Positions 26,175 to 35,034 of a stretch of DNA of 64,000 nucleotides are shown piece by piece. The notes under the pieces were generated by a model. It was given only the letters and a program-made list of their open reading frames with translations, did no database searches and was not told where the DNA came from. Positions within the stretch are counted from its first letter, which is position 1, and every line of letters begins with the position of its first letter. Origin of the DNA: Ignavibacteria bacterium (GTDB lineage Bacteria; Bacteroidota; Ignavibacteria; Kapaibacteriales; UBA2268); the NCBI GenBank assembly GCA_012518115.1, contig JAAYTD010000014.1, forward strand, positions 51,473 to 115,472, read 5' to 3'. Both the position numbers and the translations under genes were made by a program.

Positions 26175-28181
26175 ATGAATAATACAGAATTTAAAAAGGC
26201 TATTTTAGAGGGCATACCAGAAGTATTACCTCCGTTAAAACCGTATGATCCGAATATTAATCACGCTCCGCGTCGCAAAGATATTTTGACTAAAGATGAA
26301 AAGAAATTAGCATTAAAAAATGCACTACGTTACTTTTCATCTAAACATCACGCTGAGCTAGCGCCTGAATTTGCTAAAGAATTAGAAGATTATGGTAGAA
26401 TTTATATGTATCGTTTTCGTCCTGATTATGAAATGAAAGCACGTCATTTAGATGAATATCCATACAAATCTCGTCAAGCAGCATCTATTATGTTGATGAT
26501 ACAAAACAACTTAGATTATGCTGTAGCTCAACATCCTCACGAGCTAATTACCTATGGTGGAAATGGTGCAGTATTTCAAAACTGGGCACAATACCGTATA
26601 GCTATGAAGTATTTAGCAGAAATGACTAACGAGCAAACTTTAGTAATGTACTCTGGTCATCCTATGGGGCTTTATCCTTCGCATAAAGACGCACCACGCG
26701 TTGTTGTTACAAATGGAATGATGATTCCTAATTACAGCAAACCTGATGATTGGGAGAGATTTAACGCATTAGGTGTTACGCAATACGGTCAAATGACAGC
26801 TGGTTCTTATATGTACATTGGTCCTCAAGGAATTGTGCATGGAACAACTATAACTGTTATGAATGCTGGACGTAAAATCAGCTCTAAAAATGAAAGTTTA
26901 AGAGGTAAGTTGTTTATTACTGCAGGCTTAGGCGGAATGTCAGGAGCTCAACCTAAAGCTGCAAATATTGCTGGAGTTGTATCAATTACTGCTGAAATCA
27001 ATCCAAAAGCGGCACGAAAAAGATTAGATCAAGGTTGGGTAGATATACTTATAGATAATTTAGATGAATTAGTAGTTAGAACTAAAAAAGCAAAAGAGAA
27101 TAAAGAAGTTTTATCGATAGCATATCAAGGTAATATCGTTGATGTTTGGGAACGTTTTGCAAAAGAAGATATAAAAGTTGAACTAGGTTCAGATCAAACT
27201 TCATTACATAATCCATGGTCAGGCGGATATTATCCTGTAGGAATAAGTTTTGAAGAAGCTAATGAAATGATGGCAAAACAACCGGAGCTCTTTAAACAGA
27301 AAGTACAAGATAGTTTGAAACGGCACGTAGCTGCTATAAATCAATGCGTTGCGAAGTTTGGAACTTACTTTTTCGATTATGGGAACGCATTTTTATTGGA
27401 ATCAGGGCGCGCTGGTGCTGATATTTTCAAGCCAGATGGTACTTTCAAATATCCTTCCTATGTGCAAGATATTATGGGACCTATGTGTTTTGATTATGGT
27501 TTTGGTCCTTTCCGTTGGGTATGTACTTCTAATGATCCCGTAGATTTAGCAAAGACAGATAAAATTGCTTGTGATGTGTTAGAGGAAATAAGAAAAACTG
27601 CACCTGAAGAAATACAGCAACAAATGGCAGACAATATTCACTGGATACAAGAAGCTAGTAAAAATAAATTAGTTGTTGGTTCACAAGCACGAATTTTATA
27701 TGCGGACTGCGAAGGACGTACAAAAATTGCAACTGCTTTTAACGATGCTATTAAAAAAGGTGAACTTACTGCTCCTGTTGTACTTGGACGCGATCATCAC
27801 GATGTATCAGGTACAGATTCACCTTATCGCGAAACATCAAATATATATGACGGCTCACAATTTACTGCTGATATGGCTATACAAAATGTGATTGGTGATT
27901 CTTTTAGAGGAGCTACTTGGGTTTCCATACATAATGGTGGCGGTGTTGGCTGGGGTGAAGTGATTAATGGTGGATTTGGAATGGTATTAGACGGAACAGA
28001 AGATTCACAACGTCGTTTAGAAAGTATGTTAAGCTGGGATGTGAATAACGGCATAAGTCGCAGAAGTTGGGCAAGGAATGAAGGCGCTATATTTGCCATC
28101 AAGCGGGCAATGCAAGCAAATCCTAATTTAAAAGTTACACTGCCTAATATAGTTGATGATAAAATTTTATCTATGATATAA
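26175..28181 (+). CDS. hutU: Urocanate hydratase
   Basis: A 668-residue enzyme that converts urocanate to imidazolonepropionate using tightly bound NAD, the second step of histidine breakdown. Recognisable blocks are GGNGAVFQNWAQYR near 120, SGHPMGLYPSHKDAPR near 165, TAGSYMYIGPQGIVHGT near 215, GLGGMSGAQPKAA near 255 and SDQTSLHNPWSGGYYP near 345. It is longer than the ~555-residue proteobacterial enzyme and resembles the long form seen in Bacteroidota. No hutH, hutI or hutG gene is next to it, so the pathway is scattered or incomplete. Confidence 0.95.
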   Translation: MNNTEFKKAILEGIPEVLPPLKPYDPNINHAPRRKDILTKDEKKLALKNALRYFSSKHHAELAPEFAKELEDYGRIYMYRFRPDYEMKARHLDEYPYKSRQAASIMLMIQNNLDYAVAQHPHELITYGGNGAVFQNWAQYRIAMKYLAEMTNEQTLVMYSGHPMGLYPSHKDAPRVVVTNGMMIPNYSKPDDWERFNALGVTQYGQMTAGSYMYIGPQGIVHGTTITVMNAGRKISSKNESLRGKLFITAGLGGMSGAQPKAANIAGVVSITAEINPKAARKRLDQGWVDILIDNLDELVVRTKKAKENKEVLSIAYQGNIVDVWERFAKEDIKVELGSDQTSLHNPWSGGYYPVGISFEEANEMMAKQPELFKQKVQDSLKRHVAAINQCVAKFGTYFFDYGNAFLLESGRAGADIFKPDGTFKYPSYVQDIMGPMCFDYGFGPFRWVCTSNDPVDLAKTDKIACDVLEEIRKTAPEEIQQQMADNIHWIQEASKNKLVVGSQARILYADCEGRTKIATAFNDAIKKGELTAPVVLGRDHHDVSGTDSPYRETSNIYDGSQFTADMAIQNVIGDSFRGATWVSIHNGGGVGWGEVINGGFGMVLDGTEDSQRRLESMLSWDVNNGISRRSWARNEGAIFAIKRAMQANPNLKVTLPNIVDDKILSMI

Positions 28182-28196
28182 ATAGAAATTAAGTAG

Positions 28197-28228
28197 TAGG
28201 GGCATTTTCAATTATGTCCCTATTTTTA
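28197..28228 (+). terminator. Terminator of hutU
   Basis: Stem TAGGGGCAT/ATGTCCCTA with one G-U pair and an 8-nt loop, followed by TTTTTAATTATATTTTTT. Confidence 0.75.
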
Positions 28229-28262
28229 ATTATATTTTTTAAAACTAAAAAAGAGGTTTTTC

Positions 28263-28979
28263 ATGAAACACGTAAAGCTAGTGTTAAGTGTTCTAATTTT
28301 AGCAGGAATTTTATTTCTTGCTTCTTGTTCCGATGATAATTCGGTTAAACCTAAGGAAGATGATGTAAATGGGAATATTGAGGTAACAGATACAGCTGCG
28401 GTATTTCTAATTCAATCGTCTTATGTTGCTCTTGTAGAACAAAGTGAGCCGATAGAAAGTAGTATCTTAAAGGCATGGCTTAAAGAAAATGGGGAGTTTG
28501 TGGCTCCAGAATTTGCTAAATGTAATGGTGAAAATATGGTTGAGTTTGGTGGTAGTAAAGGGCAATATCAATATTCTACTCCTTACTATGCACCTGATTT
28601 TAATGTTGAAATAGGTGGTTATTTAGGCGGAACGCTTGCTTTTACCGCATCTCATAATAGAATTATTAGATTTACTAATATCACTGCTGGCGATACCATT
28701 AGAAAAAACAATTTTAAGATAAGTTATACAGGTGTTGATCCTAATACAGAATTACGTGTAATAGTTAGTTCACCATTTGGTAGTGTACTAAAACGAATAG
28801 GCACTACTGCTTCTACAGGTACAGTAACATTTGCAGCAGAAGAATTAGCAAGACCTTACAGAGAAGCAGCAATCGTTTTTTTGCAAGATAGAGATGAACT
28901 TTCTACTTATAAAAACAAAATGATACTAAAACGATTTTCATCTTATGCTTGTATTGAATGTTATATTGTATCAGAATAA
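28263..28979 (+). CDS. Lipoprotein of unknown function
   Basis: A 238-residue lipoprotein. The signal ends in LFLASC, with a Ser-Asp-Asp after the Cys. The mature protein is beta-rich and soluble (TRVGVDPNTELRVIVSS-like strands) and ends in a Cys pair, YACIEC. I do not recognise the family. The layout suggests an Ig-like or beta-sandwich fold, but this is inference. It sits alone between two terminators. Confidence 0.6.
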   Translation: MKHVKLVLSVLILAGILFLASCSDDNSVKPKEDDVNGNIEVTDTAAVFLIQSSYVALVEQSEPIESSILKAWLKENGEFVAPEFAKCNGENMVEFGGSKGQYQYSTPYYAPDFNVEIGGYLGGTLAFTASHNRIIRFTNITAGDTIRKNNFKISYTGVDPNTELRVIVSSPFGSVLKRIGTTASTGTVTFAAEELARPYREAAIVFLQDRDELSTYKNKMILKRFSSYACIECYIVSE

Positions 28980-28990
28980 ATATTTTTTCT

Positions 28991-29024
28991 AAAAAAGCAT
29001 CTCTTAATAGAGGTGCTTTTTTTT
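28991..29024 (+). terminator. Terminator of the lipoprotein gene
   Basis: Stem AAAAAGCATCTCT/AGAGGTGCTTTTT with one G-U pair and a short TAAT loop, ending in a long T-run. Confidence 0.85.
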
Positions 29025-29035
29025 GTTTATTCATC

Positions 29036-29395
29036 AATTGCCGTTGCCTTTAGGCAACGGATATAATGCTCCTAATTGTAATCAGGGATTTATCCCCAAT
29101 TTATAATTGGGTTAAAACCCAATTTTCTTTTTTTATTTCTCTTTTTATCTGTCAGTTAAAACTGACGGCAATAGATTATAATATAATTATTCATTAAAAA
29201 TGTCACCCCTACGGGGTTTTATCAAAAAATGTATTTCACAATGTTATAATAATGTCATCCCTACGGGATTTTTAAGGAAAATTTTATAAATCATATAAAT
29301 CACATTAATCCCATAAATCCCAGTTCAGACAAAAAGAGGAGAATTTTCCGCTCAGCGAAGTTAGCAAATTTCTTTCGTTCCAAAGGGAATTTATA
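29036..29395. repeat. Cluster of short hairpin repeats
   Basis: The gap of about 490 nt between two convergent genes is packed with palindromes. They are CCGTTGCCTTTAGGCAACGG near 29041, AATTGGGTTAAAACCCAATT near 29105, GTCAGTTAAAACTGAC near 29152, and two copies of TGTCACCCCTACGGGGTT/TGTCATCCCTACGGGATT near 29200 and 29252. A stretch of ATAAATCC-type words ending CAGTTCAGACAA follows near 29290-29330. The CCCTACGGGG hairpin returns at 53370-53580. No gene is present. Confidence 0.7.
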
Positions 29396-29409
29396 TAATT
29401 CAATTTGGT

Positions 29410-29456
29410 ATAAAAAAAAGCCTTAACTTCCAAATTAATGAACTGTTAAGGCTTTT
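29410..29456 (-). terminator. Terminator of the large repeat protein
   Basis: A perfect 12-bp stem AAAAGCCTTAAC/GTTAAGGCTTTT with a 17-nt loop. On the minus strand it is followed by TTTTATACC. Confidence 0.85.
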
Positions 29457-29471
29457 ATTTTTTATCGGTAA

Positions 29472-32400
29472 TTAATCCATTGCATACCAGCGACCTGTTG
29501 CACCATTTGTAATGAAAATAAATGCTTTCATTGAATTTCCTGCAATAGTTGCAAAGCTAACGTCTTCATTGTAAACTGTTACAAGTGTGTTGTCTGTATT
29601 TGCAACATATATAACTTGTCCGTCTTTTATATTTGCCGTATTTACAGACAAATGTAAATCGCTATTGTTTATTTTCAAAACACTTTTTGTAGGAGTAAAA
29701 TAAGGAGCGACTGTTGGAAAAGTAGCTGGGCTCTCTGTTTCTAAAACAATTTTCTTATTAACAGTTAGATTGTTTTCAACTTCTAAATTTCTACCAACTG
29801 TTAAATCATTTTCAACTTCTAAATTATTAGCAACAGTTAGATTGTTATTTATTGTTGCATTGTTGTTAACTACTAAATTATTACTAATTGTAACAATAGT
29901 TGAAGTTTCATTATCTGAAATAGATGTTTCTTTAGCATTTCCATTTTCATCAAACTTCATTATACTGTTTGTAACAAAAGGTATTGGTTTTCTAACTAAT
30001 TGAGATTTGAAACTTGTATTAAGTTTGTCTTCAGAAATTGTTCCTTCGGCAATTTTATCGTTTGTTATAGCTTCGTCAGCAATTTTATCATTTGTAATAG
30101 CTCCGTCAGCAATTTTAATTGTAGTTACGGAAGCATCAGCTAGCTTGTCTGTAGAAACTGCTCTGTTGGCTAATTTTGCTCTTGTTATAGCTCCGTCAGC
30201 GATATTGTCTGTTCCAAATACTTTATTATCTACATACTTATCGACATAACCTTTTGTAGATAATGTTAAAGCATCAGCGCCTGCTGGTAAGTAATCCGTT
30301 GTTTCGTCAATTGATGATGAATACTTTGCGTTATTAAACAAACCTGTTGCAACTTCAACAGCGTTTCCAATGAAACGTCCACCTTCGTAACGATCAATAC
30401 CAGATATTTTTGTATCTGAGCCTAATTGGTTATTAATAACTTCTACATTATTGCCTAATAAAATAGTATCTGCATTCAAAATTATTTTATTTACTGTATC
30501 TTTAATTTTGCTTTGAACAAACTTTTTACTTAGACTATCCCAACGAGGTAAAAATCCTTCGTCCATAGTTCCAATATCTTGAAGCATTTGTATGTGTTCA
30601 TTGTTTACAATCTCATCATCAACATATTTTTTAGTTGTCAAAACATTTTCTCCTGCAGAAGTCGGCATTCCATTTGTATATGATGCAAATCCATTTATTG
30701 TTGCATTATTTACAGAAATATTATTTGCAACTAAATTATTATTAAAGTTAACAGAACTTGCGTTTTCTACAATGGAAGTTTTTGTTGCATTTCCATTTTC
30801 ATCTAATTTGATAAGTTTGTTTTCATCACTTCCTAACGGGTCCATCTCAACTTTATCCATTTTATTGTTGATTTTGTCCGCAAGATCGCTATCTAATTTT
30901 TCTTCTGTAATAGCTCCATCAGAAATTTGCAAAGTGGAAACAATTCCTTCGGCAAGTTTTTCTCTTGTAATAGCTCCATCATTAACTTTATTAGTTGTAA
31001 TAGCATTATCAAGTATTTTTGATGTTGTAACTGCATTTTCGGCAAGTTTTATTTCTGTAACAGAAGCATCTGCTAATTTTGCAGTAGTTACTCCGAGATC
31101 AGCAATATGAGAAGTTTGCACAGCATTTTCAGCGAGTTTTTCACTTACAACCGCATTATCAGCAAGTTTATCAGTAGTAACAGCGTTATCAACTATATTC
31201 TCCGTGTCAATTTTAATATCTACAATACTTGTATCAACATATCCTTTTGTAGCTAAAGTTAATTTGTTAGGGTTTACAGGTAGATAGTTACTATTTGCCG
31301 TAACAGCATTAGAACTATAAACAATAGCATCGGAAGTAATACGTTTTGCAATGATTTGATTAACATTTGTAATATCATTATCGTCCATAACTAAATTTGT
31401 TGATACTGTAAATCCTGTACCTGCACCGGTATTTGGATAAAATGGACTTTCAATGAAAGTTTTGCTAAGTGTGTCCCAAAGCGGTAAAAATCTTTCTTTT
31501 GAGTAATTTCCTGTAGTTAGCTTGATTACAGGTTGAGCTACATAATCTGCATATCCTTTACTTGCAAACACATTTTTCGTACTTGTTCCTGACGGTAAAT
31601 AATGATTTTCTTCGTTTACGGAAGTATAAGAAGCTTGATTAAAAGTAGCCGAATTTGCAATAACAGAAGCGCCAGCAAATACTTGTCCTTGATACATATT
31701 TACGCCACTTATGTTTGAGCCTGCATCTGAATTAGTTACAGCAATATTTCCGAGATAAATTGTAAATGAGTTTGGATCATTTTCATCTACAACGTCTTTT
31801 ATATTGCTCTGCACAAATTTTTGGTTTGTTGCATCCCATTTAGGCAGATGATTATCAGAAATTGTTGTAAGTAAATCTAAAGGTGCAGATTTATAATCCA
31901 CATATTTACGTGAAGTTAGAGTAGCATCGTCAGCATCAACAGGCATATTGAGCTCCAAGTCTAAATTATTTTTTCCTGCTATGTCAATATATTTTGCTGC
32001 ATATATGAAATTAGCGAAATTTTGTTCTGTTGCTGCATTGAAAATATGTCTTCCGCCCCAAATATGGTTTTCGCTATGGTCAATGCTAATTATTGCTTTA
32101 ACGGAGTCTTGCTGCGTAACGTCATAATCGATTTTTATTCCTGAACCAGCTAGTACGAAATCACGTGGATCAGTTGCAAGAATTGTTTTATTTGTTGTCG
32201 GATTATATTTAAAATGTAAACCGCTACCTTTTTCGTAGTTTCCATATTGACTTACTAAGGAATCAGAATAATACTTCAAGAAATTACTTGTAGAATCTGT
32301 ATAATTCTTAGTATTATTTATAATTGTATTTTCTAAGTTGTCAATATATGTACGGTTATATACTTTTGCGGTATCCGCTTTTAATGCAAAAAGAGAATCT

Positions 32401-33293
32401 AAAACTGGACCTGTTTTTAGCTCTAAGCTATCAATATATGCACGCGTATAAACGCTGTCTAAATCAGCTTTAGTTGTTAGCAAAGTATCTAATTTCAGGA
32501 AAACTTTTGCAAATAAAGTATCAGAATAATTTGTTAAATTAATAGTTAATGAATCGATATAATTTTTGTTCACTAAAGCAGGAGCTCCTACTTCATTAAT
32601 TTCATCAATCGTGAGATTAGAAGTTGCCACCCCTTTTATTACAAGTGTATCAAGATATGCTTTTTCGGCAACAAGAACTCCTTTTGTAATAGCTACGGCA
32701 ACACTATCATTATTAATAGCTACATTTGCTTTCGGATTTGCAAATACATGTTTTCCACTCCAATTAAAATTACTAGCTTGATCAATTTTTTCGTTTGTTA
32801 TGCTAGCGTTTCTAATGTGTGTCGCATTAATGGCGTCGGTTGCAATAGAAGCGCTTGTGATTGCTCCCGCTGAAACTCCTTGTGCCGTTTTTGCTAAATT
32901 TGCTTCTGTTGCGTGATTTGCAGTAAAAGCATACGGAACAGTTGCTAATTTTATACGTTTTGCGGACAAATTAGAATTATTAATCGTTAAACCAAGCCAA
33001 TAAGGTTTGTCAAACGGCAAACTTAATGGCAAACTCTCGTTTGCTCCAAGATTTACATTTATAAATCCTTCATCTGTTTGTACTGTTATCATTTCTGTAT
33101 GAAGACTATATGTAGAATATTCGCCATCGTAGATGCTGAAAACAATATCAACAGTACCTCTTAAAGGATTGTTATTTTTGTCCACAATATAACCTTGATA
33201 ATTGATTATTCTTGGAACTTGAGAGAAAATATTTACATTTGTGCTTAGTATGTAAGCTACTGTAAAAGCAAGTAAATAAAGTACCTTTTTCAT
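29472..33293 (-). CDS. Large secreted modular repeat protein (adhesin- or fibre-like)
   Basis: A 1273-residue secreted protein with a signal peptide (KKVLYLLAFTVAYILS). Residues ~28-120 form a domain common in Bacteroidota surface proteins (PRIINYQGYIVDKNNNPLRG). The rest is modular. Two blocks of 10-11-residue units of the form DxAITxDKLAD occur, about ten units in the first and seven in the second. At least four YVD-containing hinges precede a module with LPxWDxxxKxFxxS. Near the end NLEVENDLTVG-type units repeat. The C-terminus reads GATGRWYAMD. The pattern resembles trimeric fibres of phage tails and autotransporter stalks, but no membrane anchor or sorting domain is evident. It is monocistronic. 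Confidence 0.7.
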   Translation of the reverse strand: MKKVLYLLAFTVAYILSTNVNIFSQVPRIINYQGYIVDKNNNPLRGTVDIVFSIYDGEYSTYSLHTEMITVQTDEGFINVNLGANESLPLSLPFDKPYWLGLTINNSNLSAKRIKLATVPYAFTANHATEANLAKTAQGVSAGAITSASIATDAINATHIRNASITNEKIDQASNFNWSGKHVFANPKANVAINNDSVAVAITKGVLVAEKAYLDTLVIKGVATSNLTIDEINEVGAPALVNKNYIDSLTINLTNYSDTLFAKVFLKLDTLLTTKADLDSVYTRAYIDSLELKTGPVLDSLFALKADTAKVYNRTYIDNLENTIINNTKNYTDSTSNFLKYYSDSLVSQYGNYEKGSGLHFKYNPTTNKTILATDPRDFVLAGSGIKIDYDVTQQDSVKAIISIDHSENHIWGGRHIFNAATEQNFANFIYAAKYIDIAGKNNLDLELNMPVDADDATLTSRKYVDYKSAPLDLLTTISDNHLPKWDATNQKFVQSNIKDVVDENDPNSFTIYLGNIAVTNSDAGSNISGVNMYQGQVFAGASVIANSATFNQASYTSVNEENHYLPSGTSTKNVFASKGYADYVAQPVIKLTTGNYSKERFLPLWDTLSKTFIESPFYPNTGAGTGFTVSTNLVMDDNDITNVNQIIAKRITSDAIVYSSNAVTANSNYLPVNPNKLTLATKGYVDTSIVDIKIDTENIVDNAVTTDKLADNAVVSEKLAENAVQTSHIADLGVTTAKLADASVTEIKLAENAVTTSKILDNAITTNKVNDGAITREKLAEGIVSTLQISDGAITEEKLDSDLADKINNKMDKVEMDPLGSDENKLIKLDENGNATKTSIVENASSVNFNNNLVANNISVNNATINGFASYTNGMPTSAGENVLTTKKYVDDEIVNNEHIQMLQDIGTMDEGFLPRWDSLSKKFVQSKIKDTVNKIILNADTILLGNNVEVINNQLGSDTKISGIDRYEGGRFIGNAVEVATGLFNNAKYSSSIDETTDYLPAGADALTLSTKGYVDKYVDNKVFGTDNIADGAITRAKLANRAVSTDKLADASVTTIKIADGAITNDKIADEAITNDKIAEGTISEDKLNTSFKSQLVRKPIPFVTNSIMKFDENGNAKETSISDNETSTIVTISNNLVVNNNATINNNLTVANNLEVENDLTVGRNLEVENNLTVNKKIVLETESPATFPTVAPYFTPTKSVLKINNSDLHLSVNTANIKDGQVIYVANTDNTLVTVYNEDVSFATIAGNSMKAFIFITNGATGRWYAMD

Positions 33294-33507
33294 TTTAGAC
33301 TTTTCCTAAATTATATGATAAAAATTTCTTTCTTTTTATTGAATTTTTGGATAAAAACATCAATATTTTATTAGTAAAACATTGAATTATCTTATAAATT
33401 TTCAAAAACCATACCAAAAAAAGTAGTGTGTTTTTAAGAGCTCTTTTTGTTATATTATAATTCAGAAGTTTTTAGCGTGTTTCTATGATTTTTTCTACTT
33501 TATTTTG

Positions 33508-33515
33508 TAAATTTG
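33508..33515 (+). promoter_or_regulatory. Bacteroidota-type -7 box
   Basis: TAAATTTG, 18 nt before the methyltransferase start. No clear upstream TTG box. Confidence 0.45.
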
Positions 33516-33533
33516 TAATAAAAAAACAAAACT

Positions 33534-34298
33534 ATGTTGAAAAACAACTTTATATATAAGACTATAAAAAAATATATATATGGTCAAAGAATGCTAACTG
33601 ATCCTATTTTTATAGAAATAGAGGAGAAATCAAAAGAAGAAAGTAACAAAAAACCTTCTCGAACCGAGATAATAAATTATTTGCTTTCTTTAAAAAAAGA
33701 TAAAACTATTTATTTAGAAATAGGAGTGCGTAATCCTGACGATAATTATAACTCTATAAAAGCTGACGAAAAATATAGCGTAGATCCCGGAGTTGAGTTT
33801 GATTCTAATCCCGTAGATTTTAAAATGACAAGTGATATGTTTTTCCAAAGCTTAGATGAAAACAAAGTATTGAATAAAGATATAAGATTTGATGTTATCT
33901 TTATTGACGGCTTGCATCTTGCTGAACAAGTAGATAGAGATATAGCTAATTCTTTGAAATATATAAAAGATGATGGATTTATTGTTCTGCATGATTGCAA
34001 TCCGCCGTCTGAGTGGCATGCTCGTGAAAATTATAATTATATTCATACTCCGGCAAAAGGTTTTTGGAATGGCACAACTTGGAAAGCTTTTATGAAATGG
34101 CGTTTTAGCAATTTAGTTTATTCTTGTTGTATTAATTCTGATTGGGGAGTTGGTATTTTATCGAAAAAAAACAAGATAGGGGAGAGTATAGAGCCTACAA
34201 ATCTATTTTTTGAATTTGCCGTTTTTGATAAGAATAGGGCAGAACATCTTAATCTTATTGAATTTGATGATTTTAAAAAAATCATTGAATCTCAATAA
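33534..34298 (+). CDS. Class I SAM-dependent methyltransferase
   Basis: A 254-residue methyltransferase of the Methyltransf_24 type. YLEIGVRNPDDNY near residue 61 is motif I, FDVIFIDGLH near 120 is motif IV, and DGFIVLHDCNPP near 147 is the typical following strand. Its substrate is unknown. Such proteins often modify surface sugars, but no polysaccharide gene is adjacent. It is a single gene with its own promoter box, ending at a pair of terminators. Confidence 0.8.
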   Translation: MLKNNFIYKTIKKYIYGQRMLTDPIFIEIEEKSKEESNKKPSRTEIINYLLSLKKDKTIYLEIGVRNPDDNYNSIKADEKYSVDPGVEFDSNPVDFKMTSDMFFQSLDENKVLNKDIRFDVIFIDGLHLAEQVDRDIANSLKYIKDDGFIVLHDCNPPSEWHARENYNYIHTPAKGFWNGTTWKAFMKWRFSNLVYSCCINSDWGVGILSKKNKIGESIEPTNLFFEFAVFDKNRAEHLNLIEFDDFKKIIESQ

Positions 34299-34303
34299 AA
34301 AAA

Positions 34304-34350
34304 TATTTGTAGGCTCATATCCATTTTTTGAAAATTTGAGCCTACAAATA
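34304..34350 (-). terminator. Terminator of the heme locus
   Basis: A perfect 14-bp stem TATTTGTAGGCTCA/TGAGCCTACAAATA with a 19-nt loop. On the minus strand it runs into TTTTTTTATT, so it ends the transcript of the lipoprotein gene at 34406. Confidence 0.85.
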
Positions 34351-34358
34351 CAAATAGT

Positions 34359-34384
34359 AACTAGCTAGGAGCTAGTTTTTTTAT
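34359..34384 (+). terminator. Terminator of the methyltransferase gene
   Basis: A perfect 8-bp stem AACTAGCT/AGCTAGTT with a 3-nt loop, followed by TTTTTATTTTT. Confidence 0.7.
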
Positions 34385-34405
34385 TTTTCGTTTAATCTAA
34401 AATTC

Positions 34406-34993
34406 TTATTTTGCGGGAGCATTTGTAATGCAGCTATCAGCAGCAACGAAATAATCGGAAACATATGCTTTTCCTTCTTTAGCTTTACGTTCTTCAATTT
34501 TTTGACGTAATGTAGCTATGCGTTTTTCAAAATTACTACTTCCAGCAGCATCGTTTTCACAATGTTTTTCTTCGCTTTCATGTTGATGCTCAGCCTTTTC
34601 TTTTTCTTCCATTTCCTTTAAGACTTCTTCATCAATACGCTTTTCTTTTAGTATTCCTTTTATAGATATAGAGTTATCTACAAAAGCAACATCAAATTTT
34701 TCTATATTTCCTGCAGGTTCTATTCTAATAGTATTTCCTGCATCATCTTCAAGAAACATTCTTCTGCCACCGTGTGAACAAACATGCGAACATATTCCGT
34801 TCAAAGCGATTGATTTTTCTAAAAAATTATCAGGTGTTTTAACAAGTTGTTCTATTGTAACAGTTTCATAGTTTTGGCTTTCAACTTGTTCGGCTTGTTC
34901 GGCTTCTTTTGTTCCGCAAGCTGTTGTAAACAACATAGTTAATGCTAATAGACTTATAAATCTACTTTTAATGTTTTTGAATGAAAATTCCAT
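34406..34993 (-). CDS. Lipoprotein with a CxHxCxHGG motif, heme-locus associated
   Basis: A 195-residue lipoprotein whose lipobox is MLFTTAC. After a short linker, a beta-rich domain of about 80 residues looks like an OB-fold (SIALNGICSHVCSHGGRRMFL, split by its motif). The CSHVCSHGG motif offers two Cys and two His for metal or heme-iron binding. A helical Glu-rich tail follows, with HQHESEEKHCEND, another His/Cys cluster. It is the last gene of the heme-uptake locus, 41 nt after a TonB receptor on the same strand. It may hold or reduce the metal after uptake. The function is inferred from motif and place. Confidence 0.6.
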   Translation of the reverse strand: MEFSFKNIKSRFISLLALTMLFTTACGTKEAEQAEQVESQNYETVTIEQLVKTPDNFLEKSIALNGICSHVCSHGGRRMFLEDDAGNTIRIEPAGNIEKFDVAFVDNSISIKGILKEKRIDEEVLKEMEEKEKAEHQHESEEKHCENDAAGSSNFEKRIATLRQKIEERKAKEGKAYVSDYFVAADSCITNAPAK

Positions 34994-35034
34994 TTTTTTT
35001 AATCCTCTTAATAATTTATAATAATAAAAAAAAA

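Noticed and set aside
30592..31110. 172-codon frame on the plus strand inside the large repeat protein
   Set aside because: It mirrors the repeats on the other strand and has no start context.
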